Positions 28,376 through 36,992 of a stretch of 64,000 bases of DNA are shown here, in pieces. Source of the DNA: Microbacterium natoriense (GTDB lineage: Bacteria; Actinomycetota; Actinomycetes; Actinomycetales; Microbacteriaceae). The number at the start of each line of letters is the position of its first letter. The stretch's first letter is position 1. A model generated the notes under the pieces. That model saw only the letters and a list, made by a program, of their open reading frames with translations. It had not been told where the DNA came from and made no database searches. The stretch spans positions 2,542,001 through 2,606,000 of the forward strand of contig NZ_JAUSXV010000001.1 in the NCBI RefSeq assembly GCF_030816295.1, in the 5' to 3' direction. The position numbers and the translations under genes are program-made.

Positions 28376-30077
28376 TCAGGATCCGCTCGTGAGGGCCAGC
28401 AGCTTGTCCTTGACCTGACGGCGGAGGACTTTGCCGATCAGTGATTTCGGGAGATCGTCGACCACGAAGATGCGCCGCGGCACTTTGTAAGGAGTGAGGA
28501 TGCTGCGGGCGAACTCGCGGATCGCCTCGACGTCGACGTCCTGTCCGCCGTCCACGACGATGGCCGCCACGACCTCTTCGCCGGAGTGATCGCTCGGAAG
28601 GCCGATCACGGCAGCGTCGGACACCTGCGGATGCTGGCGCAGCGCGTTCTCGACCTCGGTCGGTGCCACGTTGAAGCCGCCGGTGATGATGAGCTCCTTG
28701 ATGCGGTCGACGATGCGCACGAAGCCGCCGTCGTCGACCGTGACGATGTCGCCGGTGCGGAACCAGCCGTCCACGAACACCGCCTCGGTCTCCTCGGGCT
28801 TCCCGTAGTAGCCGCCGAACACCTGAGGTCCGCGGACGAGGAGTTCCCCTGCCGAGCCTGCAGGCACGTCGACGGCCGGATTCTCCGGATCCACCACTCG
28901 GCACTCCGTCCCCGGAAGGGGGAGGCCGACGGTGCCGGGAACGCGGTTGTCCGCCACCGGGTTCGCCATGAGCACCGGCGAGCATTCGCTGAGACCGTAT
29001 CCCTCGACCAGATACCCGTGCGTGGCCTTCTCGAACGGCACCACGAGATCGTGGGGCAGGGCCATCGCTCCCGATATGGCGACCTCGACGCCCTCCAGCG
29101 AGACTCCCTGCGCGTTCGCGGCGGCGAGGAGGCGGTCGGCGATCGGCGGAACCAGGGGGAGGAAGGTGGCGGGATGCTTCTTCATGACGTCGAGCACGAG
29201 ATCGGGGTCGAACTTCGGGAACAGCACCAGGCGGGCGCCCATCGACATCGCGAAGGTCAGGCACAGCGTCAGTCCGTAGGCGTGGAACATCGGCAGCACC
29301 GCGTAGACGACGCAGCCTTTGCCGCGCTGGATCGACGGCACCCAGGCTCGGGCCTGCGCCGCGTTCGCGAGCAGGTTGCGGTGGGTGAGCGACGCGCCCT
29401 TGGGAGTCCCGGTGGTGCCGGACGTGTATTGGATGATCGCGAGGTCGTCGGTCTTCGGCTTCGGGTGCGAGGCGGGCAGGGGAGCGCTCCGCACCAGGTT
29501 CTCCCACGTCACCGTGCCGCGGACGTTCGTGGTGAGCGCCGCGCGGGACTCGCGCGCCTTCGCCACGGGCAGGCGCAGCGCGACGCGAGTGAGGAAGGGG
29601 CATCGCACGCGTGACGTCGACCGAGATCAGATTCGAGACCGCCAGATCGGCGGGGAACTCCTGAATGGTCGGAACGACCTTGTTCCACACGATCGCGTGC
29701 TTCGCGCCGTGGTCCTCGAACTGCTTGCGCAGCTCCCTCGGGGTGTACAGCGGGTTGTGCTCCACCACCACGGCGCCCAGGCGCAGTACCGCGTAGAAGG
29801 CGACGATGTGCTGCGGGCAGTTCGGAAGCACGATCGCGACGGGATCTCCGGTCTTGACACCGAGATCCCGAAGACCCGCGGCGGCCCGGTCGATCGCGTC
29901 CTGGAGCGCCGCATAACCGGTCTCGCGACCGAAGAACTGCAGGGCCGGGGCATCCGGGTATTCCCGTGCCGACGCCGCGACGATGTCGATCAGCGACCCG
30001 TCGACAGGAGCGAGATCTTCCGGGACCCCGGCGGCGTAGCTGGAGACCCAAGGGCGAGGAGGCTGGAACGTGCTCAC
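28376..30077 (-). pseudogene. Long-chain acyl-CoA ligase (AMP-binding), interrupted by a one-base frameshift
   Basis: The gene encodes an ANL-superfamily ligase of FadD type, about 566 residues if restored. The N-terminal frame (start GTG 30077) reads ALQFFGRETGYAALQDAIDR, NCPQHIVAFYAVLRLGAVVV and SVDVTRAMP. The C-terminal frame reads FLTRVALRLPVAKARESR, the P-loop QYTSGTTGTPKGASLTH, GYGLSECSPVLMA and TGDIVTVDDGGFVRIVDR with LIITGGFNVAPTEVEN. The frames join if one base is removed from the GGGG run at 29597-29600 (CCCC on the coding strand). All motifs lie on one side of the break, but both halves are needed for activity. Either a recent mutation or a homopolymer sequencing error. Confidence 0.85.
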
Positions 30078-30084
30078 GAGTTAC

Positions 30085-30090
30085 ACCCTA
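30085..30090 (-). promoter_or_regulatory. -10-like box of the acyl-CoA ligase gene
   Basis: TAGGGT lies seven bases before the GTG at 30077. Together with the gatC box it makes a compact divergent promoter region of 66 bases. Confidence 0.45.
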
Positions 30091-30131
30091 CGGCGGTCGA
30101 TGCCGTGCGATGGTGAAGGACGGCCGCCAAG

Positions 30132-30137
30132 TAGACT
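30132..30137 (+). promoter_or_regulatory. -10 box of gatC, leaderless spacing
   Basis: TAGACT lies six bases before the GTG at 30144 and heads the gatCAB operon. Confidence 0.6.
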
Positions 30138-30143
30138 GGCCGG

Positions 30144-30443
30144 GTGTCTGAAATCACCCCTGATCTTGTGCGCCATCTCGGCGTGCTCGCGCGCATCCAG
30201 CTGAACGACGACGAGGTGACGCGGCTCACGGGCCAGCTCGACGCCATCGTCGACAACATCGCCAAGGTGTCCGAGGTCGCCACTGCCGACATCGTCGCCA
30301 CGAGCCACCCGATCCCGCTGAGCAACGTGTTCCGGCCCGACGAGGTCGGGCACACCCTCACTCACGAGCAGGTGCTCCAGAACGCGCCCGATCAGGCCGA
30401 CGGCCGGTTCCGCGTGACCGCGATCCTGGGAGAAGAGCAGTGA
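30144..30443 (+). CDS. gatC: Asp-tRNA(Asn)/Glu-tRNA(Gln) amidotransferase subunit C
   Basis: The 99-residue subunit stabilises the GatAB complex. The pattern [40 protein letters not shown] and the [15 protein letters not shown] tail are typical, and the length matches the family. It starts at GTG and its stop overlaps gatA by four bases (GTGA). Confidence 0.94.
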   Translation: MSEITPDLVRHLGVLARIQLNDDEVTRLTGQLDAIVDNIAKVSEVATADIVATSHPIPLSNVFRPDEVGHTLTHEQVLQNAPDQADGRFRVTAILGEEQ

Positions 30444-31957
30444 GCGACATCATCCGTCTGACCGCGGCCGAGCTCGCCGACAAGCTGGCCTCCCGCGAGG
30501 TCTCCAGCGTCGAGGCCACGCAGGCGCATCTCGACCGCATCGCCGCCGTGGACGGCGACATCCACGCCTTCCTGCACGTCAACGAGGGCGCTCTCGCGGC
30601 GGCCGCCGATGTCGACGCCCGCCGCGCCGCGGGTGAGCAGCTCGGTCCGATCGCCGGCGTTCCGCTCGCGATCAAGGACGTCCTGGTCACAACCGACCAG
30701 CCGACCACGAGCGGCTCACGGATCCTCGAGGGATACCGATCGCCCTACGATGCGACCGTCGTCGCCCGCTCTCGCGCCGCGGGTCTCATCCCGCTCGGGA
30801 AGACGAACATGGACGAGTTCGCGATGGGCTCTTCCACTGAGCACTCCGCTTACGGTCCGACCCGCAACCCGTGGGATCTCGACCGCATCCCGGGCGGCTC
30901 GGGCGGCGGCTCGGCCGCTGCTGTCGCCGCGTTCGAGGCGCCTCTCGCCCTCGGCTCGGACACGGGCGGATCGATCCGTCAGCCGGCGCACGTCACCGGC
31001 ACCGTCGGCGTGAAGCCGACATACGGCGGCGTGAGCCGCTACGGCGCGATCGCTCTGGCGTCGAGTCTCGATCAGGTCGGTCCCGTCACACGTACGGTGC
31101 TCGACTCGGGTCTGCTGCACGATGTGATCGGCGGGCACGATCCGCAGGACTCCACGTCGCTGACCGACGCCTGGCCGTCGTTCGCCGATGCCGCCCGTGA
31201 GGGCGCGCGCGGAGATGTGCTGAAGGGGCTGAAGGTCGGCGTGATCCGCGAGCTCCCCGACAGCGGGTTCCAGCCCGGTGTCGCGGCGTCCTTCCGCGCG
31301 TCACTGGCTCTGCTCGAAGCACACGGCGCTGAGCTCGTCGAGATCGGAGCCCCGCACTTCGAGTACGGCGTCGCGGCCTACTACCTGATCCTTCCCGCCG
31401 AGGCGTCCAGCAATCTGGCGAAGTTCGACTCTGTGCGCTTCGGACTGCGCATCACGCCCGACGGCAGCCCCACCGTCGAGGACGTCATGTCCGCCACGCG
31501 CGACGCGGGCTTCGGCGACGAGGTCAAGCGCCGCATCATCCTCGGCACCTACGCCCTGTCGGCCGGCTACTACGACGCCTACTACGGCAGTGCGCAGAAG
31601 GTCCGCACGCTGATCCAGCAGGACTTCGCCGCCGCCTTCGCCGACGTCGACGTGATCGCGACGCCGACCGCTCCCACCACCGCGTTCAAGCTGGGGGAAC
31701 AGCTGGACGACCCGCTGCAGATGTACCTGAACGATTTCACCACGATCCCGGCGAACCTCGCGGGTGTGCCCGGCATCTCGATCCCGAGCGGACTCTCCGA
31801 AGACGACGGGCTGCCCGTCGGCATCCAGTTCCTCGCCCCCGCCCGTGAGGACGCACGTCTGTACCGCGTCGGCGCGGCCCTCGAGGCTCTGCTCCTCGAC
31901 TCGTGGGGAGCCCCGCTCCTCACCCGAGCACCCCAGCTGAACGGAGGGAACCGCTGA
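30440..31957 (+). CDS. gatA: Asp-tRNA(Asn)/Glu-tRNA(Gln) amidotransferase subunit A
   Basis: The 505-residue amidase-signature enzyme releases ammonia from glutamine for use by GatB. The Ser-cisSer-Lys triad is complete: K79 in [13 protein letters not shown]154 in [14 protein letters not shown] and S178 in [12 protein letters not shown]. The start is GTG overlapping gatC and the stop shares one base with gatB (TGATG), so the three subunits are made together. Confidence 0.96.
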   Translation: MSDIIRLTAAELADKLASREVSSVEATQAHLDRIAAVDGDIHAFLHVNEGALAAAADVDARRAAGEQLGPIAGVPLAIKDVLVTTDQPTTSGSRILEGYRSPYDATVVARSRAAGLIPLGKTNMDEFAMGSSTEHSAYGPTRNPWDLDRIPGGSGGGSAAAVAAFEAPLALGSDTGGSIRQPAHVTGTVGVKPTYGGVSRYGAIALASSLDQVGPVTRTVLDSGLLHDVIGGHDPQDSTSLTDAWPSFADAAREGARGDVLKGLKVGVIRELPDSGFQPGVAASFRASLALLEAHGAELVEIGAPHFEYGVAAYYLILPAEASSNLAKFDSVRFGLRITPDGSPTVEDVMSATRDAGFGDEVKRRIILGTYALSAGYYDAYYGSAQKVRTLIQQDFAAAFADVDVIATPTAPTTAFKLGEQLDDPLQMYLNDFTTIPANLAGVPGISIPSGLSEDDGLPVGIQFLAPAREDARLYRVGAALEALLLDSWGAPLLTRAPQLNGGNR

Positions 31958-33471
31958 TGGCCACGGCGAAGCTGATGGACTTCGACAAGGCGCTCGAGAT
32001 GTTCGAGCCGGTGCTCGGTTTCGAGGTGCACGTCGAGCTCAACACGAACACGAAGATGTTCTCGGGTGCTCCGAACCCGGCGAACGAGGCGTATCACGCG
32101 GCCGAGCCGAACACGCTCATCGCCCCGGTCGATCTGGGCCTGCCGGGTTCTCTGCCCGTCGTGAACGCGACCGCGATCCGCTCGTCGATCAGCCTGGGCC
32201 TCGCTCTGGGCTGCTCGATCGCAGAATCGAGCCGGTTCGCGCGCAAGAACTACTTCTACCCGGATCTCGGCAAGAACTATCAGATCTCGCAGTACGACGA
32301 GCCCATCGCGTACGAGGGATCCGTCGAAGTCGAGCTCGAAGACGGCACCATCGTGCAGATCCCGATCGAGCGCGCGCACATGGAAGAGGACGCCGGCAAG
32401 CTGACTCACATGGGCGGTGCGACCGGTCGCATCCAGGGCGCCGAGTACTCGCTCGTCGACTACAACCGCGCAGGCGTTCCGCTGGTCGAGATCGTCACGA
32501 AGACGATCTTCGGCACCGAGCACCGCGCCCCCGAGGTCGCGAAGGCGTACGTGCAGACGATCCGCGACATCGTGCGCAGCCTCGGCATCTCCGAGGCGCG
32601 TCTCGAGCGCGGCAACCTGCGCTGCGACGCGAACGTGTCGCTGCGCCCGCGCGGCCAGGAGAAGCTGGGCACGCGCACGGAGACGAAGAACGTCAACTCG
32701 ATGCGCTCGGTCGAGCGCGCCGTCCGGTACGAGATCCAGCGTCAGGCGCAGATCCTCGCCGACGGCGGAACCATCACGCAGGAGACCCGCCACTGGCACG
32801 AGGACACCGGCACGACCTCGCCGGGTCGCCCGAAGTCGGACGCCGACGACTACCGCTATTTCCCCGAGCCCGACCTGCTTCCGGTGCGTCCGGCGCCCGA
32901 GCTGATCGAGGAGCTGCGCGCCGCGCTCCCTGAGCAGCCGGTGGCTCGTCGCCGTCGGCTGATGGCCGAGTGGGGCTTCACCGACCTCGAGTTCCAGGAT
33001 GTCCGCAACGGGGGTCTGCTCGAGGTGGTCGAGTCGACGATCGCCGCCGGAGCCGCACCCGCCGCTGCGCGCAAGTGGTGGACCGGTGAGATCACCCGTC
33101 TCGCGAACTCTCAGGAGAAAGACGCGGCCGAGCTGGTCAGCCCCGAGAACGTCGCCGCTCTGCAGAAGCTCGTCGATGCGGGCACTCTGACCGACAAGCT
33201 CGCACGTCAGGTCCTCGAGGGCGTCATCGCGGGCGAAGGCACTCCGCAGGAGGTCGTCGACGGTCGCGGTCTCGCCGTGGTCTCGGATGACGGCGCCCTG
33301 ATCGCGGCGATCGATGACGCGTTCGCTGCCCAGCCCGACGTCCTCGCCAAGATCAAGGACGGCAAGGTCCAGGCAGCCGGCGCAGTGATCGGCGCAGTCA
33401 TGAAGGCGATGAAGGGTCAGGCGGATGCCGCGCGCGTGCGCGAGCTGATCCTGGAGCGCGCCGCGCAGTAG
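31957..33471 (+). CDS. gatB: Asp-tRNA(Asn)/Glu-tRNA(Gln) amidotransferase subunit B
   Basis: The 504-residue subunit activates the mis-acylated tRNA carboxylate with ATP and amidates it. The family core [16 protein letters not shown] (without the Cys that binds zinc in some homologues), [34 protein letters not shown] and [17 protein letters not shown] is present, followed by the cradle and the YqeY-like tail domain (residues about 350-504). The start at 31957 was chosen for its one-base overlap with gatA. A terminator follows. Confidence 0.96.
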   Translation: MATAKLMDFDKALEMFEPVLGFEVHVELNTNTKMFSGAPNPANEAYHAAEPNTLIAPVDLGLPGSLPVVNATAIRSSISLGLALGCSIAESSRFARKNYFYPDLGKNYQISQYDEPIAYEGSVEVELEDGTIVQIPIERAHMEEDAGKLTHMGGATGRIQGAEYSLVDYNRAGVPLVEIVTKTIFGTEHRAPEVAKAYVQTIRDIVRSLGISEARLERGNLRCDANVSLRPRGQEKLGTRTETKNVNSMRSVERAVRYEIQRQAQILADGGTITQETRHWHEDTGTTSPGRPKSDADDYRYFPEPDLLPVRPAPELIEELRAALPEQPVARRRRLMAEWGFTDLEFQDVRNGGLLEVVESTIAAGAAPAAARKWWTGEITRLANSQEKDAAELVSPENVAALQKLVDAGTLTDKLARQVLEGVIAGEGTPQEVVDGRGLAVVSDDGALIAAIDDAFAAQPDVLAKIKDGKVQAAGAVIGAVMKAMKGQADAARVRELILERAAQ

Positions 33472-33483
33472 CGCTCGCATCTC

Positions 33484-33522
33484 AAGAGGTCCCGCACCGC
33501 CGCAGGCCGTGCGGGACCTCTT
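33484..33522 (+). terminator. Terminator of the gatCAB operon
   Basis: AAGAGGTCCCGCAC paired with GTGCGGGACCTCTT is a perfect 14-base-pair stem with an 11-base loop, 12 bases after the gatB stop. The 3' tail has only a few Ts. Confidence 0.85.
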
Positions 33523-33552
33523 CGTATCAGGCGCAGTGTCGGTGGCGCGGGG

Positions 33553-33558
33553 GAGAAT
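33553..33558 (+). promoter_or_regulatory. -10-like box of dinB, leaderless spacing
   Basis: GAGAAT lies six bases before the ATG at 33565. Only the first base departs from TAnnnT. Confidence 0.4.
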
Positions 33559-33564
33559 GAGTGC

Positions 33565-34821
33565 ATGGGACACGGTGACGGATCGGGGCGGCTCGTCTCT
33601 CTCGCCGACGCCGACGACTCGGGCACCCGTATCCTGCACGTCGATATGGATGCGTTCTACGCGGGGGTCGAGGTGCTCGACGACCCGAGTCTGCGCGGCC
33701 TTCCGTTGATCATCGGTGCGCCGGACGGCCGATCGGTCGTCTCCAGTGCTTCGTACGAGGCTCGGCGCTACGGCGTGCACGCGGCGATGCCCGTCGCGCA
33801 GGCGATCCGCCTGTGCCCCTCGGCGCGCATCGTGATGCCGCATTTCCATCGCTACCAAGAGGTCTCGCGCCAGGTGATGGCGATCTTCGAGTCCATCACA
33901 CCGCTGGTCGAACCGCTGTCGGTGGACGAGGCGTTCCTCGATGTGCAGGGCGTGCGCCGGCTCTGGGGGAGTCCCGCGCGGATCGCGCGGATCATCAGAG
34001 AGCGCGTCAGAGACGAGGTCGGCATCACGTGCAGCGTCGGTGTGGCCGCGACCAAGCACGTCGCCAAGATGGCGTCGACGATCGCGAAACCCGACGGGAT
34101 GCTCGTGGTGGCGGCATCCGACACCCTCGACTTCCTCGCTCCCCGGCCCGTCAGGGCCATGTGGGGGGTGGGCCCGAAGGCTGCGGAGTCGCTGGAGTCG
34201 CGCGGCATCCGCACGATTCTCGACATCAGGGAGTCGTCTCAAGACATGCTCGATCGTGCCGTCGGGCCCGCCCTCGGCGCGCGCATCGCGCAGCTGGCCC
34301 GCGGGCAGGACGCCCGCGCGGTCGACACGGAGCGCGTCGAGAAGAGCGTCGGTCATGAGGAGACGTTCGACGTCGACATCACCGACCGGGTGTTCCTGCG
34401 CTCCGAGCTGCTGAGACTCGCCGACCGCGTGGCTGCCAGGCTCCGTCGTGCGGGGTGGGAAGCCGGGACGGTCGCGATCAAAGTGCGATTCGACGACTTC
34501 CGCACAGTGAACCGGTCGCAGACCCTCGCCGAGCCCACAGCCGTAGGGCAGCGCATCGGCGAAGCCGCGCAGACGCTTTTCGAGCAGATCGCGAGCAGGG
34601 ATCCTGTGCGCCTGGTCGGCGTGCGCGCCGAGAAGCTGAGACCAGCCGGAGGCGGCGGCATCGCGCTCTGGGATGACGACGAGGACTGGCGCAAGGTCGA
34701 GGGCGCTGTCGACACGGCTGTGGCGCGCTTCGGCACGTCGACGATCACCAGGGCGCGGCACCTCGGCCGGGATGAGGGACGCGGCGCCGCCAGACATCCG
34801 AAGGCTCGCGGCCTGGATTGA
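33565..34821 (+). CDS. dinB: DNA polymerase IV (Y family)
   Basis: The 418-residue translesion polymerase shows ILHVDMDAFYAGVEVLDDP (first catalytic Asp pair), the Y-family SSASYEARRYGVHAAMP fingers, and PLSVDEAFLDVQG (second catalytic acids), then the thumb GVAATKHVAKMASTIAKPDG and a little-finger domain beginning near residue 255. The C terminus lacks the classical beta-clamp motif QLxLF of E. coli, at least by eye. No LexA box is evident upstream; the promoter appears leaderless. Confidence 0.93.
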   Translation: MGHGDGSGRLVSLADADDSGTRILHVDMDAFYAGVEVLDDPSLRGLPLIIGAPDGRSVVSSASYEARRYGVHAAMPVAQAIRLCPSARIVMPHFHRYQEVSRQVMAIFESITPLVEPLSVDEAFLDVQGVRRLWGSPARIARIIRERVRDEVGITCSVGVAATKHVAKMASTIAKPDGMLVVAASDTLDFLAPRPVRAMWGVGPKAAESLESRGIRTILDIRESSQDMLDRAVGPALGARIAQLARGQDARAVDTERVEKSVGHEETFDVDITDRVFLRSELLRLADRVAARLRRAGWEAGTVAIKVRFDDFRTVNRSQTLAEPTAVGQRIGEAAQTLFEQIASRDPVRLVGVRAEKLRPAGGGGIALWDDDEDWRKVEGAVDTAVARFGTSTITRARHLGRDEGRGAARHPKARGLD

Positions 34822-34846
34822 CCTCTCGCGCGGGCGCCTCCTGGGT

Positions 34847-34852
34847 TAGCGT
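34847..34852 (+). promoter_or_regulatory. -10 box of the Gly-rich protein gene, leaderless spacing
   Basis: TAGCGT lies six bases before the ATG at 34859. Confidence 0.5.
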
Positions 34853-34858
34853 GGACTC

Positions 34859-35188
34859 ATGCCCAATATTGCACTTGAACTAGGGAAGAACGCCGGCTCG
34901 TTCGGCGTCAACAGCGCCTACGGGGCGACCCAGACGGTCGACGGGGCGGAGTTCACGCCCGTCGCCCTGACGTGGACCGGCTTCGGTGGCGGGTCCGGCG
35001 GAGCCGACGGCACCGAAGGCGAGGGCGGAGGCGGCGGAGGCGTCGCGATCCCGCTGGGCGTGTACATCCGCCGCGAGGAGGGGCTCCGCTTCGAGCCGAA
35101 CCTCGTCTCGCTGCTCGCTGTCGCCATCCCGTTCGTGTGGGTCGCCGGTCGCGGGATCAGCCGCATCATCCGTGCACTCAAGAAGTGA
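34859..35188 (+). CDS. Small Gly-rich protein with a C-terminal membrane helix
   Basis: The 109-residue protein has a soluble start (MPNIALELGKNAGSFGVNSA), a Gly/Glu-rich middle (GFGGGSGGADGTEGEGGGG) and then GVAIPLGVYIRREEGLRFEP with a hydrophobic segment NLVSLLAVAIPFVWVAGRG and a basic end. The Gly-rich tract followed by a V/I-P-x-x-V/Y strand recalls the YtfJ/GerW family, which occurs in spore and non-spore formers, but the match is weak and the protein is short. Function unknown. It overlaps the following P-loop gene by 17 bases if that gene starts at 35172. Confidence 0.6.
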   Translation: MPNIALELGKNAGSFGVNSAYGATQTVDGAEFTPVALTWTGFGGGSGGADGTEGEGGGGGGVAIPLGVYIRREEGLRFEPNLVSLLAVAIPFVWVAGRGISRIIRALKK

Positions 35189-35753
35189 CGATCCTGTCGC
35201 CGTCGCGCTGGAGCGCGCGGCGACGCTGATCGATGCCGACGTGCGCGCGCTGGCGGCGGCTAATCCTGTCGTCCTGATCGACGGACGAAGCGGTGCAGGG
35301 AAGAGCTCTCTCGCCCGTCGGCTGGCCGATCGATGGCCGCTCGCCGGCCGCGTGCAGCTGATCGCCCTCGACTCGATCTATCCCGGCTGGGACGGATTGG
35401 ATGCGGGCGTCGAACACGCGCTGGAACGGATCCTCAAACCTCACGGGCGCGGCTATCACAGCACCTGGCATCGTTGGGACTGGGAGCGCGGCGTTCAGGC
35501 GGAGAGCTTCGCCGTCAACCCCGCACTCGGAGTGATCGTCGAAGGCAGCGGCATCCTGACCCCGACGACGGCCGCGATCGCAGACATCGGCATCTGGGTG
35601 GAATCCGGGGAGGCAGGGCGCAAGGCCCGCGCGCTCGCCCGTGATGGCGACACCTATCGACCCCACTGGGACCGATGGGCGCAACAGGAGCTCCGGCACA
35701 TCGAACGCGATGATCCGCGTTCGCTCGCGACCCGCGTCGTGACCGTGCCGTGA
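35172..35753 (+). CDS. P-loop kinase-like ATP-binding protein
   Basis: The protein carries a Walker A loop, VVLIDGRSGAGKSSLARRLA, near the start and resembles the uridine-kinase/adenylylsulfate-kinase-like group: LDSIYPGWDGLDAGVE is a probable Walker B/substrate segment, and GRGYHSTWHRWDWERGV, VEGSGILTP and RALARDGDTYRPHWDRWAQQE follow. The substrate is unknown. The start is uncertain: GTG 35172 gives 193 residues and overlaps the upstream gene; GTG 35241 gives 170 residues and would place the P-loop near the N terminus. Confidence 0.7.
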   Translation: MHSRSDDPVAVALERAATLIDADVRALAAANPVVLIDGRSGAGKSSLARRLADRWPLAGRVQLIALDSIYPGWDGLDAGVEHALERILKPHGRGYHSTWHRWDWERGVQAESFAVNPALGVIVEGSGILTPTTAAIADIGIWVESGEAGRKARALARDGDTYRPHWDRWAQQELRHIERDDPRSLATRVVTVP

Positions 35754-35760
35754 ATCCGCT

Positions 35761-36255
35761 TCACACGCCCAGCTCTTCTGCGGCCTCGATCAGCAGCTCG
35801 AGGCGATAGCCCAGCCAGTCGTACACGCCGAACCGCGCGTCGACCGGATCGTGGTCCTCTTCGCTGTCGATTCCGAGGCGTGTCGCGATCACGAGCCGGA
35901 TGGCGGTGAGCGTGCGCAGCCACGCGTCGATGTCTTCCACCGGAATGGCGACTTCGCGCTCCGCGAAGGCATCGTCATCGGACATCCCGGCGAGATCATC
36001 CTCGATCGAGGCGAGAGCGGCACTCACGGTCGCGGCATCCGCGTCGCGCCGGCCGAGCAGGTCCGCCTCCGTGGCTGTGCGGAACTCACGTGCGGCCTCG
36101 ACGTCGTTCGGATACGGGCTGGGCGTCAGCCGTGCGAGTGCAGGATCGGCGAGATCCCGATCAGCGCCGATGAGATCGCGGAAGTCCTGGACCAGTCGAT
36201 GCAGCTGCAGTTCCTCTGCGGGAGCGATCTGCACCCGCACGAGGTCGGCGGTCAC
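35761..36255 (-). CDS. DUF2017-family protein
   Basis: The 164-residue acidic protein matches the actinobacterial DUF2017 group: VRVQIAPAEELQLHRLVQDFRDLIG at the N terminus, SPYPNDVEAAREFR in the middle and VDARFGVYDWLGYRLELLIEAAE at the end. It starts at GTG, overlapping the clpS stop (GTGA). Function is unknown, but the constant pairing with clpS suggests a part in N-end-rule or Clp-dependent proteolysis; that is an inference. Confidence 0.82.
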   Translation of the reverse strand: MTADLVRVQIAPAEELQLHRLVQDFRDLIGADRDLADPALARLTPSPYPNDVEAAREFRTATEADLLGRRDADAATVSAALASIEDDLAGMSDDDAFAEREVAIPVEDIDAWLRTLTAIRLVIATRLGIDSEEDHDPVDARFGVYDWLGYRLELLIEAAEELGV

Positions 36256-36548
36256 TGCGGCACCTTCCGCACCGTCGCCCAGAGTCCGAAGTCATGCATG
36301 GCTTGGGCGTGCACCTCCATGGTCTCGCGCGGTCCGGTCGCCACTATCGCGTGTCCGTCGTGGTGCACCGCGAGCATGAGCTGCGTCGCGCGGTCGTGCG
36401 AATAGCCGAAGTAGGTGCGGAACACGCGCACGACGTAGCTCATGAGATTCACGGGGTCGTTCCACACCACCACCTGCCAGGGTTCTCCGGGCGCGGCGCT
36501 CAGGCCGAGCTCCTCGTCGACATCCGGCGTGCTCAGCGGCGTGCTCAT
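36252..36548 (-). CDS. clpS: ClpS adaptor protein
   Basis: The 98-residue adaptor delivers N-end-rule substrates to ClpA/ClpC. The start at 36548 overlaps the stop of the metallopeptidase gene (ATGA). The signature VVVWNDPVNLMSYVVRVF (residues about 26-43) contains the substrate-binding Asn-Asp, and VHHDGHAIVATG with Gly-rich turn follows. Length and layout are as expected. Confidence 0.93.
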   Translation of the reverse strand: MSTPLSTPDVDEELGLSAAPGEPWQVVVWNDPVNLMSYVVRVFRTYFGYSHDRATQLMLAVHHDGHAIVATGPRETMEVHAQAMHDFGLWATVRKVPQ

Positions 36549-36895
36549 GCCCACCCCATCTCGTGCAGCTGCTCGTCGTCGATTCCGTAGAAGTGCGCGA
36601 TCTCGTGGACCAGTGTGGTGTGCACCTCCTCGCGGAGCTCCTCCTCGGAGTCGCACTCGGACAGGTGGGGTTCGCGGTAGATCACGATGCGATCCGGAAG
36701 CTCGCCCATGCCGTACCCGCCGCGCTCTGTGAGCGCGAGACCGTCATAGAGGCCGAGAAGATCCAGGCTTCCGTCCTCCGGCCGATCCTCGACCACGAAC
36801 ACGACGTTGTCGAGACCGTCCACCATGTCGTCCGGCAGCCGGTCGAGCTCGGCGATCACGAGTTCCTCGAAGCTCTCCGCATCCATCTCCATCAT
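36545..36895 (-). CDS. Small zinc metallopeptidase of the Zincin_1 type
   Basis: The 116-residue protein holds the site HEIAHFYGIDDEQLHEMGW at residues 97-115: H97, E98 and H101, with D106 as a probable third ligand. The N-terminal part (ESFEELVIAELDRLPDDMVDG) and ELPDRIVIYREPHL are typical of the family. It lies first in a tight cassette with clpS and the DUF2017 gene. TAGGCT at 36901-36906 lies five bases before the ATG. Confidence 0.88.
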   Translation of the reverse strand: MMEMDAESFEELVIAELDRLPDDMVDGLDNVVFVVEDRPEDGSLDLLGLYDGLALTERGGYGMGELPDRIVIYREPHLSECDSEEELREEVHTTLVHEIAHFYGIDDEQLHEMGWA

Positions 36896-36900
36896 CGTCC

Positions 36901-36906
36901 AGCCTA
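36901..36906 (-). promoter_or_regulatory. -10-like box of the metallopeptidase-clpS cassette
   Basis: TAGGCT lies five bases before the ATG at 36895 and eight before the second ATG. Confidence 0.45.
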
Positions 36907-36992
36907 TTGCCGTCGGCGATCATGTGAGTTCTCTCATGATTCGATGCCGCTTCTCCGGGCTGACGGCGAAGTACGCGGAGAAGGCTGTCTGC

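Noticed and set aside
31582..34797. Open frame of about 1071 codons on the reverse strand
   Set aside because: It lies opposite gatB and dinB, has no motif, and its length comes from the G/C-biased third positions of the real genes.
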